Part shown: in pieces, positions 15,301 through 21,428 of the stretch
Numbering within the stretch: the first letter of the stretch is position 1
Layout: every line of letters begins with the position of its first letter
Origin: a virus
Strand: one strand, 5' to 3'
IMG/VR virus record: IMGVR_UViG_3300045006_000283
Location: 1 to 22,580 of that record
DNA: 22,580 bases
The notes under the pieces: model-generated
What the model was told of the DNA's origin: nothing
Seen by the model: only the letters and a program-made list of their open reading frames with translations
Database searches by the model: none
Made by a program: the position numbers and the translations under genes

Positions 15301-15767
15301 GATTGCGTCACGCATATTCAGCAATCGTTGTAGATCGGGCACGGATCATTAAAGACTTTCAGGCTAACATTGAACGTTATAGACCGGAAGGAGATTTCTC
15401 GGAAGCGGAGAAAGTTGATTATCTTGTGTCCTTAACAGGCATCTTTCCTTTTCATATAATATTACCAGAGCAAATGCTGAAAGCTCTTGTAAAGCACAAA
15501 ATTCCTCCTATAAGTGCCTGGGATGACGCTATTGGCATGGCTTATTTTGTTCCTAGAGAAGTATTGATCAAGCAAACCAAAAATGGAAGAACTTATTGGG
15601 TAGTAATTACTACTGATCCGTCAGGCGCTCAGCAGCGAGTCAAAGTTTGGAGTATTCATTCAGGAGACAAGCTTTATCTTAATCGGGTTTATGCTGCTAA
15701 ACTAAATTATGATTCAAAATGGGGATTAAGCTGTCCTGGAGTTTATTGCTTGAAATTACTGGGATAA
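12351..15767 (+). CDS. dnaE: DNA polymerase III alpha subunit (C family, DnaE) with PHP domain
   Basis: Replicative DNA polymerase of 1138 residues, close to the 1160 of E. coli DnaE. The N-terminal PHP domain seems to keep its whole metal site: H11 and H13 (LHVHT), D45 and H46 (TDHG), E76 (GIEAYY), H130, C181 and D257/H259 (SSDAHY). That suggests it can still act as a proofreading exonuclease. A charged insert of about 40 residues lies between E76 and H130. The palm has GPARGSASGS (422-431) and the catalytic PDIDWD (463-468), with a third Asp in KMDALGL (D632). HAAG at 587 and YRPGPL are also family signatures. An OB-like region ends the protein. ATG 12351 overlaps the previous stop (ATGA). 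Confidence 0.93.
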   Translation: MNQNIPYVNLHVHTNIGSIGDALGMPEDIVQYVLSQNGSAVAFTDHGNMNAVPYIFAIQQDLLKKEKTFKCIYGIEAYYIDSLRAWEDLYDQYRERVQKKEKQQEQDPLEGVEDIGEHKKRKSPVNRRSHLLLLAQNLEGLHNLYTLVSKSHSDKYFYRYPRIDYELLAQHSKGVLCSSACLNGRLAECYFENQDKGEEAVVRCMKIEAQRFLDIFHDRFFFELQWNAFSEQHAINRCLIRTAIELGCQEQLISSSDAHYPRPDLWLSREMYKRLSRISNKKESAKPLPLTPQEVGFEAYPRSGQQMWEAYKYYAAGGIYDDKIVLSSLFKTYDIAQNMIEDFKLETDIRFPDFIVPPGYTDNERLAELAHQGLLLRHHDTKQDYLTRLAYELEVVKKRKFAKYFLLVHEIVEKAKTLGLTGPARGSASGSLLSYLLGITQVDPVRFNLHFERFMDPESESFPDIDWDVQAPMELKELLAKEWKKQHNVDVVPISNFSTLQLRSLIKDIAKFYDIPFIEVNAVTGVMMQEATPLAKEQHGIKAGVYVPTFDEVLEFSVSLQKFLKKYPKVAEHIAALKGAIRGTSRHAAGILVEENLEARMPLIRSGGVIQTPWAEGQKIRNLEPMGFLKMDALGLTTLSIIHNTIKRILQNHYNNSNPSLDDVWNYYNEYLHPDTLDLDDQEVYQHVYHKGHFAGIFQASEKGMQALIKAAKPTNINELSTLNAIYRPGPLGAGVDAKYLAIRNGELHIDHPHPLVTKVLARTAGVCCYDEQIAELAHVLGKDLSLAEGNRLRKLLIKKGLRNVEQKKAALKRKFVAGCQEKDLSDQTINQLWEEFELHTKYSFCYNHCLSYSLISYQCAWLLTHYSAEWACAVLDNASEETKESDISAVRALGFTIEGLDINHSGTLWNISKDSKSLIPPLTLIKGLGEKAVEQIMQHRPFKTLEELLFNEKIAYAKLNKKALDVLLRSQALNSLIDDRFSGLRHAYSAIVVDRARIIKDFQANIERYRPEGDFSEAEKVDYLVSLTGIFPFHIILPEQMLKALVKHKIPPISAWDDAIGMAYFVPREVLIKQTKNGRTYWVVITTDPSGAQQRVKVWSIHSGDKLYLNRVYAAKLNYDSKWGLSCPGVYCLKLLG

Positions 15768-15779
15768 GGAATAAGAAAC

Positions 15780-16433
15780 ATGAATAGCTGGACAGATCTC
15801 TTTAAACAAGAAGCACAAAAGTTTTATTATCCTGCTCTGCTTCGTTTCCTTAAAGAGGAATATGCTTTTAATACCATATGTCCACGGGTGGACGATATTT
15901 TTAAAGCCTTTAAAATAACACCGTATAGTGATGTTAGAGTCGTAATTTTGGGTCAAGATCCCTATCCTAACTTGGCTCACGCAACTGGTTTGGCTTTCGG
16001 CGTCGATCCAGATAGTCCAACTTTTCCAGCTTCGCTTAAAAATATTTTTAAAGTAGTACGTGAGGATTTTGGGTATTGGCCCAAAGATCGCTCACTCGTA
16101 TCCTGGGCTAGACAAGGAGTATTTTTGCTGAATACTATTCTAACCACAAGAGCAGGTGAACCTTTATCTCATGCTAATCAAGGATGGGAACAATTTACGG
16201 ATGCAACAATTGCTTTTTTAAACCAAAGAGAGCAGCCAATGGCATTTTTGCTTTGGGGAAGTAAAGCTAGAACAAAAAAAGCCTTAATAAATGTAGAAAA
16301 ACATCTTATCTTAGAAGCAGCCCATCCTTCTCCCTTGGTTGCTTGGCGTGGTGGTTTTTTTGGATGTAAACATTTTGCTACTGTTAATAATTGGCTTCGA
16401 GAACAATATGGTAAAGAAATCCACTGGAGATAA
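15780..16433 (+). CDS. ung: Uracil-DNA glycosylase, family 1
   Basis: Cuts uracil from DNA to begin base-excision repair. It has 217 residues, a full-length family-1 UDG. Key parts are GQDPYP (58-63, catalytic D60 and Y62), F73 for stacking on uracil, LLNT (N118 reads the base) and HPSPL (H182, minor-groove loop). The usual GQDPYH has Pro in place of His, a variant known in other bacteria. It starts 13 bases after the dnaE stop with AAGGAA upstream. Together with dUTPase at 17693, it suggests that this phage keeps uracil out of its DNA, or else that it degrades uracil-bearing competitor DNA. Confidence 0.93.
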   Translation: MNSWTDLFKQEAQKFYYPALLRFLKEEYAFNTICPRVDDIFKAFKITPYSDVRVVILGQDPYPNLAHATGLAFGVDPDSPTFPASLKNIFKVVREDFGYWPKDRSLVSWARQGVFLLNTILTTRAGEPLSHANQGWEQFTDATIAFLNQREQPMAFLLWGSKARTKKALINVEKHLILEAAHPSPLVAWRGGFFGCKHFATVNNWLREQYGKEIHWR

Positions 16434-16436
16434 AAT

Positions 16437-17489
16437 ATGTTGTCCATGGCGACAATTCGTCAGATACAAGACAAGCTAACCACATTAGGTTTATATGCCG
16501 GTGCTCTCGATGGTGTATATGGCAGAAAAACACGAGAAGCCGTTATAGAATTCCAGAAACAAGAAGGATTAATAGTTGACGGTATAGCAGGTCCGCAGAC
16601 TCTTGGAGCTTTAGAGCTTTGGAATAATGAAGCCAATAAGACAACAGTTCCAGCATTAACGCTTACTGAAGCAGAGAAGCTTTATATGATGCAGGTTGTT
16701 TCACAGTTCGAAGGAAATTATTGGACCTGTAATCGAGATGGAGAATTTGAAGGCTGGTTTGATCAACCGCGCACCGATACACACGGTACTAAGCTGACAC
16801 CTGTAGAAAGAAAATCGCAACCCAACTGGACACCTAATGCATGGTCTAAATATGGTCGTAATCCGGGTCATGTAGGTTTATCTTATGGGTTTATTCAATT
16901 TACCCAAGATGGAGGCAACTTAGGAGTGCTATTGGCTACTATGCACGCAGATGATGCAATACTCTTCGAGAACATTTTCGGAGAACACGCTAATGAGCTA
17001 ATAGAGACCACGACCAAAGAGGGACTACGAACTTATTATAGAGATTCTGCTTCGCCTACAGGTCTTGCACGGCGAAGTCCTAGAGTACAGCCTGTTGGTG
17101 GTTATGAACTATGGCATGATTACTGGGTAGAAAAATTTAAACGTGCTGGACAGGAATCTATTTTTCAGCAAACACAGAGGAAAATAGCTCTTCTATTATA
17201 TTTTGAACCTATGGTGCGGAAGGTTGCCAAGCTTTATGGGATTTCTTCGGAAAAAGGTTTAACAATTTTATTGGATCGCAGCATTCAAATGGGTGTTGGA
17301 GGCTGTTTCTCGCTTCTAGAACAAAACATGGGGAAAGCGAAGGCAGAGCAGCGTATGCGTAGTTCCATAGAAGAAGCTGCTTTTTTTCAGCGTCTTTATG
17401 AGATGGTGCGTACTTCTTCGTGGAGTCATCGAACACGCAAAATTATTGAAAATCTCGATCTTTCGTTTAACAAACAATATGCGCTTTAA
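16437..17489 (+). CDS. Endolysin: peptidoglycan-binding domain plus glycosidase-like domain
   Basis: Cell-wall hydrolase for host lysis, 350 residues. Residues 8-60 form a PG_binding_1 domain, a three-helix fold with the usual LGLY.G..DG.YG..T..AV..FQ...GL..DG..G..T pattern. A linker leads to the catalytic domain from about 75. There, FEGNYW (91-96, with E92 as candidate acid) and HVGLSYGFIQFT (145-156) have the lysozyme/GH46-like order of a helix-borne Glu followed by a Gly-rich beta region. The exact glycosidase family is not settled. There is no signal peptide, so a holin is needed. GGAG at 16426-16429 supports ATG 16437; ATG 16446 is an alternative. Confidence 0.75.
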   Translation: MLSMATIRQIQDKLTTLGLYAGALDGVYGRKTREAVIEFQKQEGLIVDGIAGPQTLGALELWNNEANKTTVPALTLTEAEKLYMMQVVSQFEGNYWTCNRDGEFEGWFDQPRTDTHGTKLTPVERKSQPNWTPNAWSKYGRNPGHVGLSYGFIQFTQDGGNLGVLLATMHADDAILFENIFGEHANELIETTTKEGLRTYYRDSASPTGLARRSPRVQPVGGYELWHDYWVEKFKRAGQESIFQQTQRKIALLLYFEPMVRKVAKLYGISSEKGLTILLDRSIQMGVGGCFSLLEQNMGKAKAEQRMRSSIEEAAFFQRLYEMVRTSSWSHRTRKIIENLDLSFNKQYAL

Positions 17490-17493
17490 GCGC
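17481..17493 (+). promoter_or_regulatory. Short palindrome overlapping the endolysin stop codon
   Basis: GCGCTTTAAGCGC spans the endolysin stop and ends one base before AAGGAGG of the next gene. In RNA it can form a 4-bp GC stem with a 5-base loop. It may tune translation or mRNA decay at this junction, or be chance. Confidence 0.25.
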
Positions 17494-17504
17494 AAGGAGG
17501 AAAC

Positions 17505-17690
17505 ATGGGAGTAGGAGAACTTAATACCGAGGACAAGACCAAAAATCCAGCAGCGCTACTAAGAGAGTTTGTAATTCTGCTTAGCAAAGACATTAAAGCT
17601 TTGCAACAACAGGCTAATACAATGCAGAGTCAAATAGATGTTATAGCCAGAGATCTTCGCGCACTTCAAGCAACAAAAAAGAGCAAATAA
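17505..17690 (+). CDS. Small coiled-coil protein downstream of the endolysin
   Basis: A 61-residue protein behind a strong AAGGAGG (17494-17500). From about residue 18 onward it is one amphipathic helix with heptad-like hydrophobic spacing (LLREFVILLSKDI, then LQQQANTMQSQIDVIARDLRAL), and it ends in a Lys-rich tail. There is no signal peptide or membrane segment, so it is not an evident spanin or holin. It probably forms an oligomer. It could be a small structural or regulatory factor. The strong ribosome site suggests abundant expression. Confidence 0.55.
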   Translation: MGVGELNTEDKTKNPAALLREFVILLSKDIKALQQQANTMQSQIDVIARDLRALQATKKSK

Positions 17691-17692
17691 AT

Positions 17693-18166
17693 ATGATATT
17701 GCAGTATAGTAAAGTGCATGCGCAGGCGCTAGCACCCAGTCGTGCCCATCCGTCTGATGCTGGATTGGATGTGTTTTATTGCCCTCCAGGTATGCGTCAA
17801 GAATCAAATGTTGTTTTGCGACCAGGACAAAACATAATACTGCCAACAGGACTTAAATTTGGTATTCCTCATGGTTATGCACTTGTTACCATGAATCGTG
17901 CAGGTATGGCAGCGAAACGCAATCTTGTTGTAGGATCGCAACTGAGCGATCCCAATTATTCTGGGGAAATATTTGTAGATATTCACAACATAGGACAAGA
18001 AACACAGGTCATTACTACCGGAGCAAAGATAGCACAACTTGTTATGGTACCAGTGGTTCATTTTAGAGCCATGGAAACTGCTCTCGATCAGCTATACGTA
18101 TATCCGCTTGCAATGAGCGACCGAGGGGAAAATAAGCTGGGCAGCACTGGAGACAGCTATATATGA
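17693..18166 (+). CDS. dut: dUTPase (deoxyuridine triphosphatase), trimeric type
   Basis: Hydrolyses dUTP to dUMP and pyrophosphate, keeping uracil out of DNA and feeding dTMP synthesis. It has 157 residues. Five motifs are present: SDAGLDVF (21-28), NRAGMAAK (68-75), SQLSDPNYSGEI (82-93, with D86 and Y89), GAKIAQLV (110-117) and RGENKLGSTG (144-153). In motif 5 the usual RGtgGFGSTG has Leu where the aromatic Phe stacks on the uracil. That could change specificity or speed. The ribosome site is weak, so it probably depends on the upstream gene. It overlaps the next gene by four bases. Confidence 0.88.
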   Translation: MILQYSKVHAQALAPSRAHPSDAGLDVFYCPPGMRQESNVVLRPGQNIILPTGLKFGIPHGYALVTMNRAGMAAKRNLVVGSQLSDPNYSGEIFVDIHNIGQETQVITTGAKIAQLVMVPVVHFRAMETALDQLYVYPLAMSDRGENKLGSTGDSYI

Positions 18167-18411
18167 AAAAATGGCGTCTTAAGACATCTGATATTCAAGA
18201 AATTATAGCCAAAAAAACCTCCTTGCTCTTGGCTACTCCGTCTGCTTGTTTTGTCTGCGGCGCAGTATTTGATAAAAAAGATAAAGAAGCCACACAGACA
18301 TGGCGCATTGTGGCAGATAGTGCCGCTGGACTTATTCGTCTTTATTGTCCTACGTGTTGGCAAACAGCCGAAACTTGGTTAGAAAGCGCAAAAGAGAGTG
18401 TTCAACGTTGA
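18163..18411 (+). CDS. Small zinc-ribbon protein
   Basis: An 82-residue protein with two CxxC knuckles, CFVC at 29-32 and CPTC at 62-65, set thirty residues apart as in a zinc ribbon. The region between them is strand-prone (TWRIVADSAAGLIRLY). The helical ends are basic at the N-terminus (KKWRLK) and mixed at the C-terminus. Zinc ribbons often touch nucleic acids or RNA polymerase, but no specific role can be claimed. It begins in an ATGA overlap with dut and slightly overlaps the next gene. Confidence 0.6.
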   Translation: MKKWRLKTSDIQEIIAKKTSLLLATPSACFVCGAVFDKKDKEATQTWRIVADSAAGLIRLYCPTCWQTAETWLESAKESVQR

Positions 18412-19447
18412 AATGCCTGCACCAGTTCCTCGACCGAGATCTGTGCTTGAGAATCCAAATATTATAGAACATAGCTATTCCTATGATAATATTCAGATCA
18501 TACCAAAATATAGTGATATTGCCAGCAGATCGGATGTGTGTTTACAGACCACGTTGGATGAGAAGCGCAAGATCGTGCTTGACTTACCTATTGTTGCTGC
18601 GCCAATGGATACAATCTGTGATAGCAAAATGGCAATTGCTTTAGGCAAACATGGAGCATTGGGCATTATTCATAGATTTATGAGCATCGAAGAACAGGTA
18701 AAGGAAGCTCAGAAGGCAGAAAATGAAATTCCGTGGGTTGCTGTTGCAATTGGGGCAAAGCCGGAAGAAAAAGAGCGCTTGACTCAGCTAATGAAACGTG
18801 CTAACGTTTCTATTGTGGTAATAGATATTGCACACGGGCACTGTCGAATGTTAAACGAAATGGTGATTTGGCTCCGTCTTAATTTTCCAAAACTGCATAT
18901 TATGGGCGGGTCTATCGCTACCGGCGAAGCAGCAAGAGCCCTAGAGCAATGGGGAGTGCATAGTTTGCGTGTTGGTATAGCTAACGGATCTATGTGTTCT
19001 ACTAAATATCAGACAGGCATCGGAGTACCGCAAGCTACCGCTGTCTATGCCTGTGCGATGGCTGTTAGGGATACGCCAATTATTGCAGATGGCGGCATAA
19101 GGACTTCGGGAGATATGGCAAAAGCACTGGCGCTGGGAGCTTCTGCGGTAATGATAGGATCTGTACTAGCAGGAACAGCAGAGACGCCGGGAGCTATTTG
19201 CTATCGTAATACAGGCAAGATGTTTGCTGAACGATATAAAGAATATCGCGGATCGGCTTCTTGGGAAGCAAAAATAGCACGCGGAGAATCTAGACACGTA
19301 GAAGGAGTTTCCTGTACGGTGCCATATCGAGGCTCAGTAGATTCCATAATCCACGATATTGCCGATGGACTTAAAAGCGCCTTTTCATACGTTGGAGCAA
19401 AAAATCTTACAGAGTTTCAGCAACAAACAACTTTCATAAAGGTTTAG
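18398..19447 (+). CDS. IMP dehydrogenase / GMP reductase family enzyme (no CBS domains)
   Basis: TIM-barrel oxidoreductase of purine nucleotide metabolism: IMP to XMP (GuaB) or GMP to IMP (GuaC). From GTG 18398 it has 349 residues; ATG 18413, two bases after the previous stop, is a good alternative start. Seen are VAAPMDT (67-72), DIAHGHC (143-149), the catalytic loop [14 protein letters not shown] with C200, [12 protein letters not shown] (229-240) and YKEYRG. DxAHGH is typical of IMPDH. However, the CBS-less length, the SRSDV near the N-terminus and the C-terminal YVGAKNL...TTFIKV resemble GMP reductase. The family is clear; the direction is not. It lies between nucleotide-pool genes and two small regulators. 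Confidence 0.8.
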   Translation: MFNVEMPAPVPRPRSVLENPNIIEHSYSYDNIQIIPKYSDIASRSDVCLQTTLDEKRKIVLDLPIVAAPMDTICDSKMAIALGKHGALGIIHRFMSIEEQVKEAQKAENEIPWVAVAIGAKPEEKERLTQLMKRANVSIVVIDIAHGHCRMLNEMVIWLRLNFPKLHIMGGSIATGEAARALEQWGVHSLRVGIANGSMCSTKYQTGIGVPQATAVYACAMAVRDTPIIADGGIRTSGDMAKALALGASAVMIGSVLAGTAETPGAICYRNTGKMFAERYKEYRGSASWEAKIARGESRHVEGVSCTVPYRGSVDSIIHDIADGLKSAFSYVGAKNLTEFQQQTTFIKV

Positions 19448-19457
19448 TTTTTTAGTC

Positions 19458-19796
19458 ATGGTTACTCCATATGGCACTCTCAAGGTTGAATGTGATCGGC
19501 GTAGATTGCTAGAATTTCGTATCAAATGCAAAACTGAAAATGTCAGTCCACAAAAGTTTCTGCGAGCATGCATACATGCATACATATGTCAAGATGCACA
19601 TTTCATGGACTTTTTTAATCCTAGACGAGAAGAATGCAGCCCAGTTTTTAACGAAGTTTCACGCAGAGCTAAACAACTAAGAGAAGAATGGGAGAAAACC
19701 AAAGATACACTTAGGATCTTTAATTTAGATGCCACTTGTAAGCAGGAATTTTTTGAAGTTCCTGAAGAAGAATTTAATGTGGAGGAGAAAAAATGA
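19458..19796 (+). CDS. Ribbon-helix-helix-like DNA-binding protein
   Basis: A 112-residue protein. Residues 6-12 (GTLKVEC) read as the DNA-contacting strand. Helix A (about 13-26, RRRLLEFRIKCKTE) follows, a turn at NVS, and helix B (30-43, SPQKFLRACIHAYI). This is the order of the Arc/MetJ/CopG family, whose dimers usually act as repressors. The rest is a charged helical tail (RRAKQLREEWEKTK) and an acidic end. The DNA for helix B contains two tandem copies of CATGCATA (19567-19582). No strong ribosome site is seen. Being directly followed by a sigma-region-4-like gene (ATGA overlap), the pair looks regulatory. Confidence 0.6.
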   Translation: MVTPYGTLKVECDRRRLLEFRIKCKTENVSPQKFLRACIHAYICQDAHFMDFFNPRREECSPVFNEVSRRAKQLREEWEKTKDTLRIFNLDATCKQEFFEVPEEEFNVEEKK

Positions 19797-20053
19797 ACAA
19801 AGGTAATGCGTTTCTATCGTGTGTAGAAGCACTAAAGTTTTATCAGGAACCATGCCCGTGCGAAGATTGCCGATGTCACATGAATTACGATCAAGATTTA
19901 AACTGTGCAAAATATGCAGCAGAGATACACGGAGAACTAACGTTTCGTGAAATAGGAGAGCGGCTTGGCATTTCTGCTCCCAGAGCAAAACAGAACGAGG
20001 GAACAGCACTGGCAAAGCTTGTTCGTCGAAGACGTGTGCTTTTTGATGAATGA
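19793..20053 (+). CDS. Cys-rich sigma-70 region-4-like DNA-binding protein
   Basis: An 86-residue protein behind GGAGG in the end of the previous gene. Residues 49-77 (LTFREIGERLGISAPRAKQ, then EGTALAKL) match the helix-turn-helix of sigma factor region 4.2 (LtleEIGe.lGvsreRvrQie..AL.KL). Upstream is a Cys/His cluster: C21, C23, C26, C28, H29 and C38, probably one zinc site. I recall bacterial and phage proteins with the same 'PCPw..CrhHl ... sCAl.va ... GvsreRvRQiE' layout, of unknown role. It has no region 2, so it cannot be a full sigma factor. It could act as a promoter -35 or RNA polymerase-binding switch. Confidence 0.65.
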   Translation: MNKGNAFLSCVEALKFYQEPCPCEDCRCHMNYDQDLNCAKYAAEIHGELTFREIGERLGISAPRAKQNEGTALAKLVRRRRVLFDE

Positions 20054-20072
20054 AAAGTGATTTTCCAAAAGA

Positions 20073-20085
20073 AGTAACTATTTAT
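20073..20085 (+). repeat. AGTAACTATTTAT intergenic element, copy 2
   Basis: Thirteen bases identical to 22218-22230, in the 63-base gap between the sigma-like gene (stop at 20053) and the acidic-protein gene (start 20117). Possible phage promoter or regulatory element; see the findings. Confidence 0.4.
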
Positions 20086-20116
20086 CTGTGATGATGAGCA
20101 CACAAGGAGATCAGAC

Positions 20117-20731
20117 ATGAAGAAAAATCAAAAGATGAAGGCTCTTTTGGAAGAAAGCACCATGCGTAGGTGGAACAAGCTATCCGGTTCCCCTATTTCT
20201 GAAAAGCTTATAAAAGAGCTTTACGGCGATGAAGAAGATGAAGAACTTCCGCCTTCGGAAGATACAGAAAGCGAAATTCCCGCTCCAGAACCAGGAGAAG
20301 AGCCTGTTCCAGAGGAACCAGGGGCAGAAGCCTCTGCTGTACCCGAAGAAGAGCGAGAAGAAATCCTAGCAGATGTTGTACGTGCTGTTGCGGACGAACT
20401 AGGAATTGAGGCAGAGGTAGAAGGTGCCGATGGCGGCGAAGAGGATGAAATACCAGAAACGCCAGAGGAATTGCCCGATGAGGAAGAACTTCCGCCTGCC
20501 CCGCCTGAAACTTCTTCGCCTCCCGAAGAAGAAAAAAAGCCCCCAATTGATGAAGCTAAGAAAACATGGCCCGCCAAAGATCCTGCTGCCGGTGCAAAAT
20601 GGCAAAAAGCCAAGAAAGTTCAAGAAGCTCTCGTAAGCAGAGTTGTAGAGCGTGTTATTCGCAGGCTTGTAAAAGAAGCCAAAGAAGCGAAAGTCAAATC
20701 TCCTGCCTCTGCCAAGCCTGTTAAGAAATAA
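20117..20731 (+). CDS. Acidic Glu/Pro-rich low-complexity protein
   Basis: A 204-residue protein behind AAGGAG (20104-20109). It begins with a basic-helical head (MKKNQKMKALLEESTMRRWNKL) and ISEKLIKELY. A long Glu/Pro/Asp-rich disordered stretch (about 37-160) is interrupted by one helix (ILADVVRAVADELGI). A Lys/Arg-rich helical tail ends the protein (VERVIRRLVKEAKEAK). The opposite charges of the middle and the tail are notable. I recall proteins with a similar 'LLEEnt.RRf.KL' head near structural genes of T4-like phages, so a virion or scaffold role is possible. The link is weak. Antisense ORFs over this region are by-products of the repetitive codons. Confidence 0.65.
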   Translation: MKKNQKMKALLEESTMRRWNKLSGSPISEKLIKELYGDEEDEELPPSEDTESEIPAPEPGEEPVPEEPGAEASAVPEEEREEILADVVRAVADELGIEAEVEGADGGEEDEIPETPEELPDEEELPPAPPETSSPPEEEKKPPIDEAKKTWPAKDPAAGAKWQKAKKVQEALVSRVVERVIRRLVKEAKEAKVKSPASAKPVKK

Positions 20732-20758
20732 CAATTTCGTTGCGCCTTTAACTTTTTT
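20720..20758 (+). terminator. Weak candidate terminator after the acidic-protein gene
   Basis: GTTAA (20720-20724) can pair with TTAAC (20748-20752), with an inner GAAA/TTTC pairing, and six T's follow (20753-20758). The outer stem is short and AT-rich and the loop is large, so the call is tentative. It lies just before the promoter at 20760. Confidence 0.3.
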
Positions 20759-20759
20759 C

Positions 20760-20788
20760 TTGACGACGACATTCATTTGTGCTAGCTT
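20760..20788 (+). promoter_or_regulatory. Sigma70-type promoter for the zinc-knuckle gene
   Basis: TTGACG (20760-20765), 17 bases, TAGCTT (20783-20788) with an extended -10 TGC at 20780-20782. It shares the CTTGAC box and the TGCTA junction with the promoter at 356. Transcription would start near 20795. The leader holds GGAGG (20801-20805) inside the small inverted repeat AGCC-TGGA-GGCT. Confidence 0.5.
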
Positions 20789-20820
20789 GTAGGTGAGCCT
20801 GGAGGCTGGCAGGATAAGAG

Positions 20821-21243
20821 ATGTCGAGAACCAAATTCAATCCAAATGAATGCAAAGTGGTGCTTTTCAAGCGTGCTCCGGGAACACATGATCATGAATA
20901 TGTAGCGCAGCTTGAGACGGTAAATCAACAGCCAACAAAGCTAGCTATGTCTCTTTTTGAGACATGGCGTGCGTGTGGTTCTGGTTATCAAGTGCTTCCG
21001 GGGGCCAACAACAAGAAAGCAGGCGAAAAATATATTCTGCTTTTTGCCAAGGACTTTAAGACTCATCTGGACGCCGTAAAATGGGCTAGGACGTGTCCTT
21101 ACAAGATCGTGGTCGAGCATCCTGGTGGAAAGGAAAAAGCGATTGTGCGCAGTCCTAGAGGCCCTGGCGGGGCAAAAGGACAGTATATCTGTTCGCACTG
21201 TGGAGCTTCTGGACACAACAAAAGAACATGTCCACAAAGATAA
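20821..21243 (+). CDS. Protein with a C-terminal CCHC zinc knuckle
   Basis: A 140-residue protein. Its end, residues 124-137, is CSHCGASGHNKRTC, an exact C-x2-C-x4-H-x4-C zinc knuckle of the kind that binds single-stranded nucleic acid in retroviral nucleocapsids. A Gly/Arg/Pro linker (SPRGPGGAKG) precedes it. The first 90 residues form an unrecognised domain with strands (CKVVLFKRA, then KYILLFAKDF) and a helix (HLDAVKWARTC). It begins a transcription unit with its own promoter. RNA or ssDNA binding is the likely property. The target and purpose are unknown. AGGA at 20811-20814 is the better-placed ribosome site. Confidence 0.7.
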   Translation: MSRTKFNPNECKVVLFKRAPGTHDHEYVAQLETVNQQPTKLAMSLFETWRACGSGYQVLPGANNKKAGEKYILLFAKDFKTHLDAVKWARTCPYKIVVEHPGGKEKAIVRSPRGPGGAKGQYICSHCGASGHNKRTCPQR

Positions 21244-21428
21244 AAAAAGGTGACGTAATCTCGTGTGCCGTTTGCTGGGCATTTGGATATGCGTGCAGAG
21301 GCTTTGTTATAGAGCCTAATAATAATAGCTATTATGCTGGTCACTGTTTGGTTCGTGTACGTTTGCCTATTAAAGAACACTGGACAGATTGTCAAGTCGA
21401 CTCGAAAAATTTGAAGATTTTAGAATGA
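21228..21428 (+). CDS. Small Cys-containing SH3-like protein, first of a tandem pair
   Basis: A 66-residue protein overlapping the zinc-knuckle gene by 16 bases. It starts MSTKIKKGDVISCAVC, then RGFVIEPNNNSYY, then GHCLVRVRL, and ends LKILE. The next gene repeats the order KRGDLIKCCAC, FGIFLDCHNGCYT, ending YIEVL. I read the two as tandem duplicates of one small beta-barrel. Both recall the pair at 1149/1611 in having a Gly-Asp-hydrophobic start and a central Gly-hydrophobic strand. Function is unknown. Confidence 0.5.
   Translation: MSTKIKKGDVISCAVCWAFGYACRGFVIEPNNNSYYAGHCLVRVRLPIKEHWTDCQVDSKNLKILE

Noticed and set aside
19567-19588. Tandem CATGCATA copies as an operator or repeat array
   Set aside because: Only two copies, inside a coding helix of the ribbon-helix-helix gene, and in frame with ordinary residues. 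Noted in the gene entry only.
20208-20776. Three long - strand ORFs, some Ser/Gly-rich or Leu/Pro-rich
   Set aside because: They are the antisense image of Glu/Pro codon repeats in the acidic-protein gene, which has a proper ribosome site and coding context.
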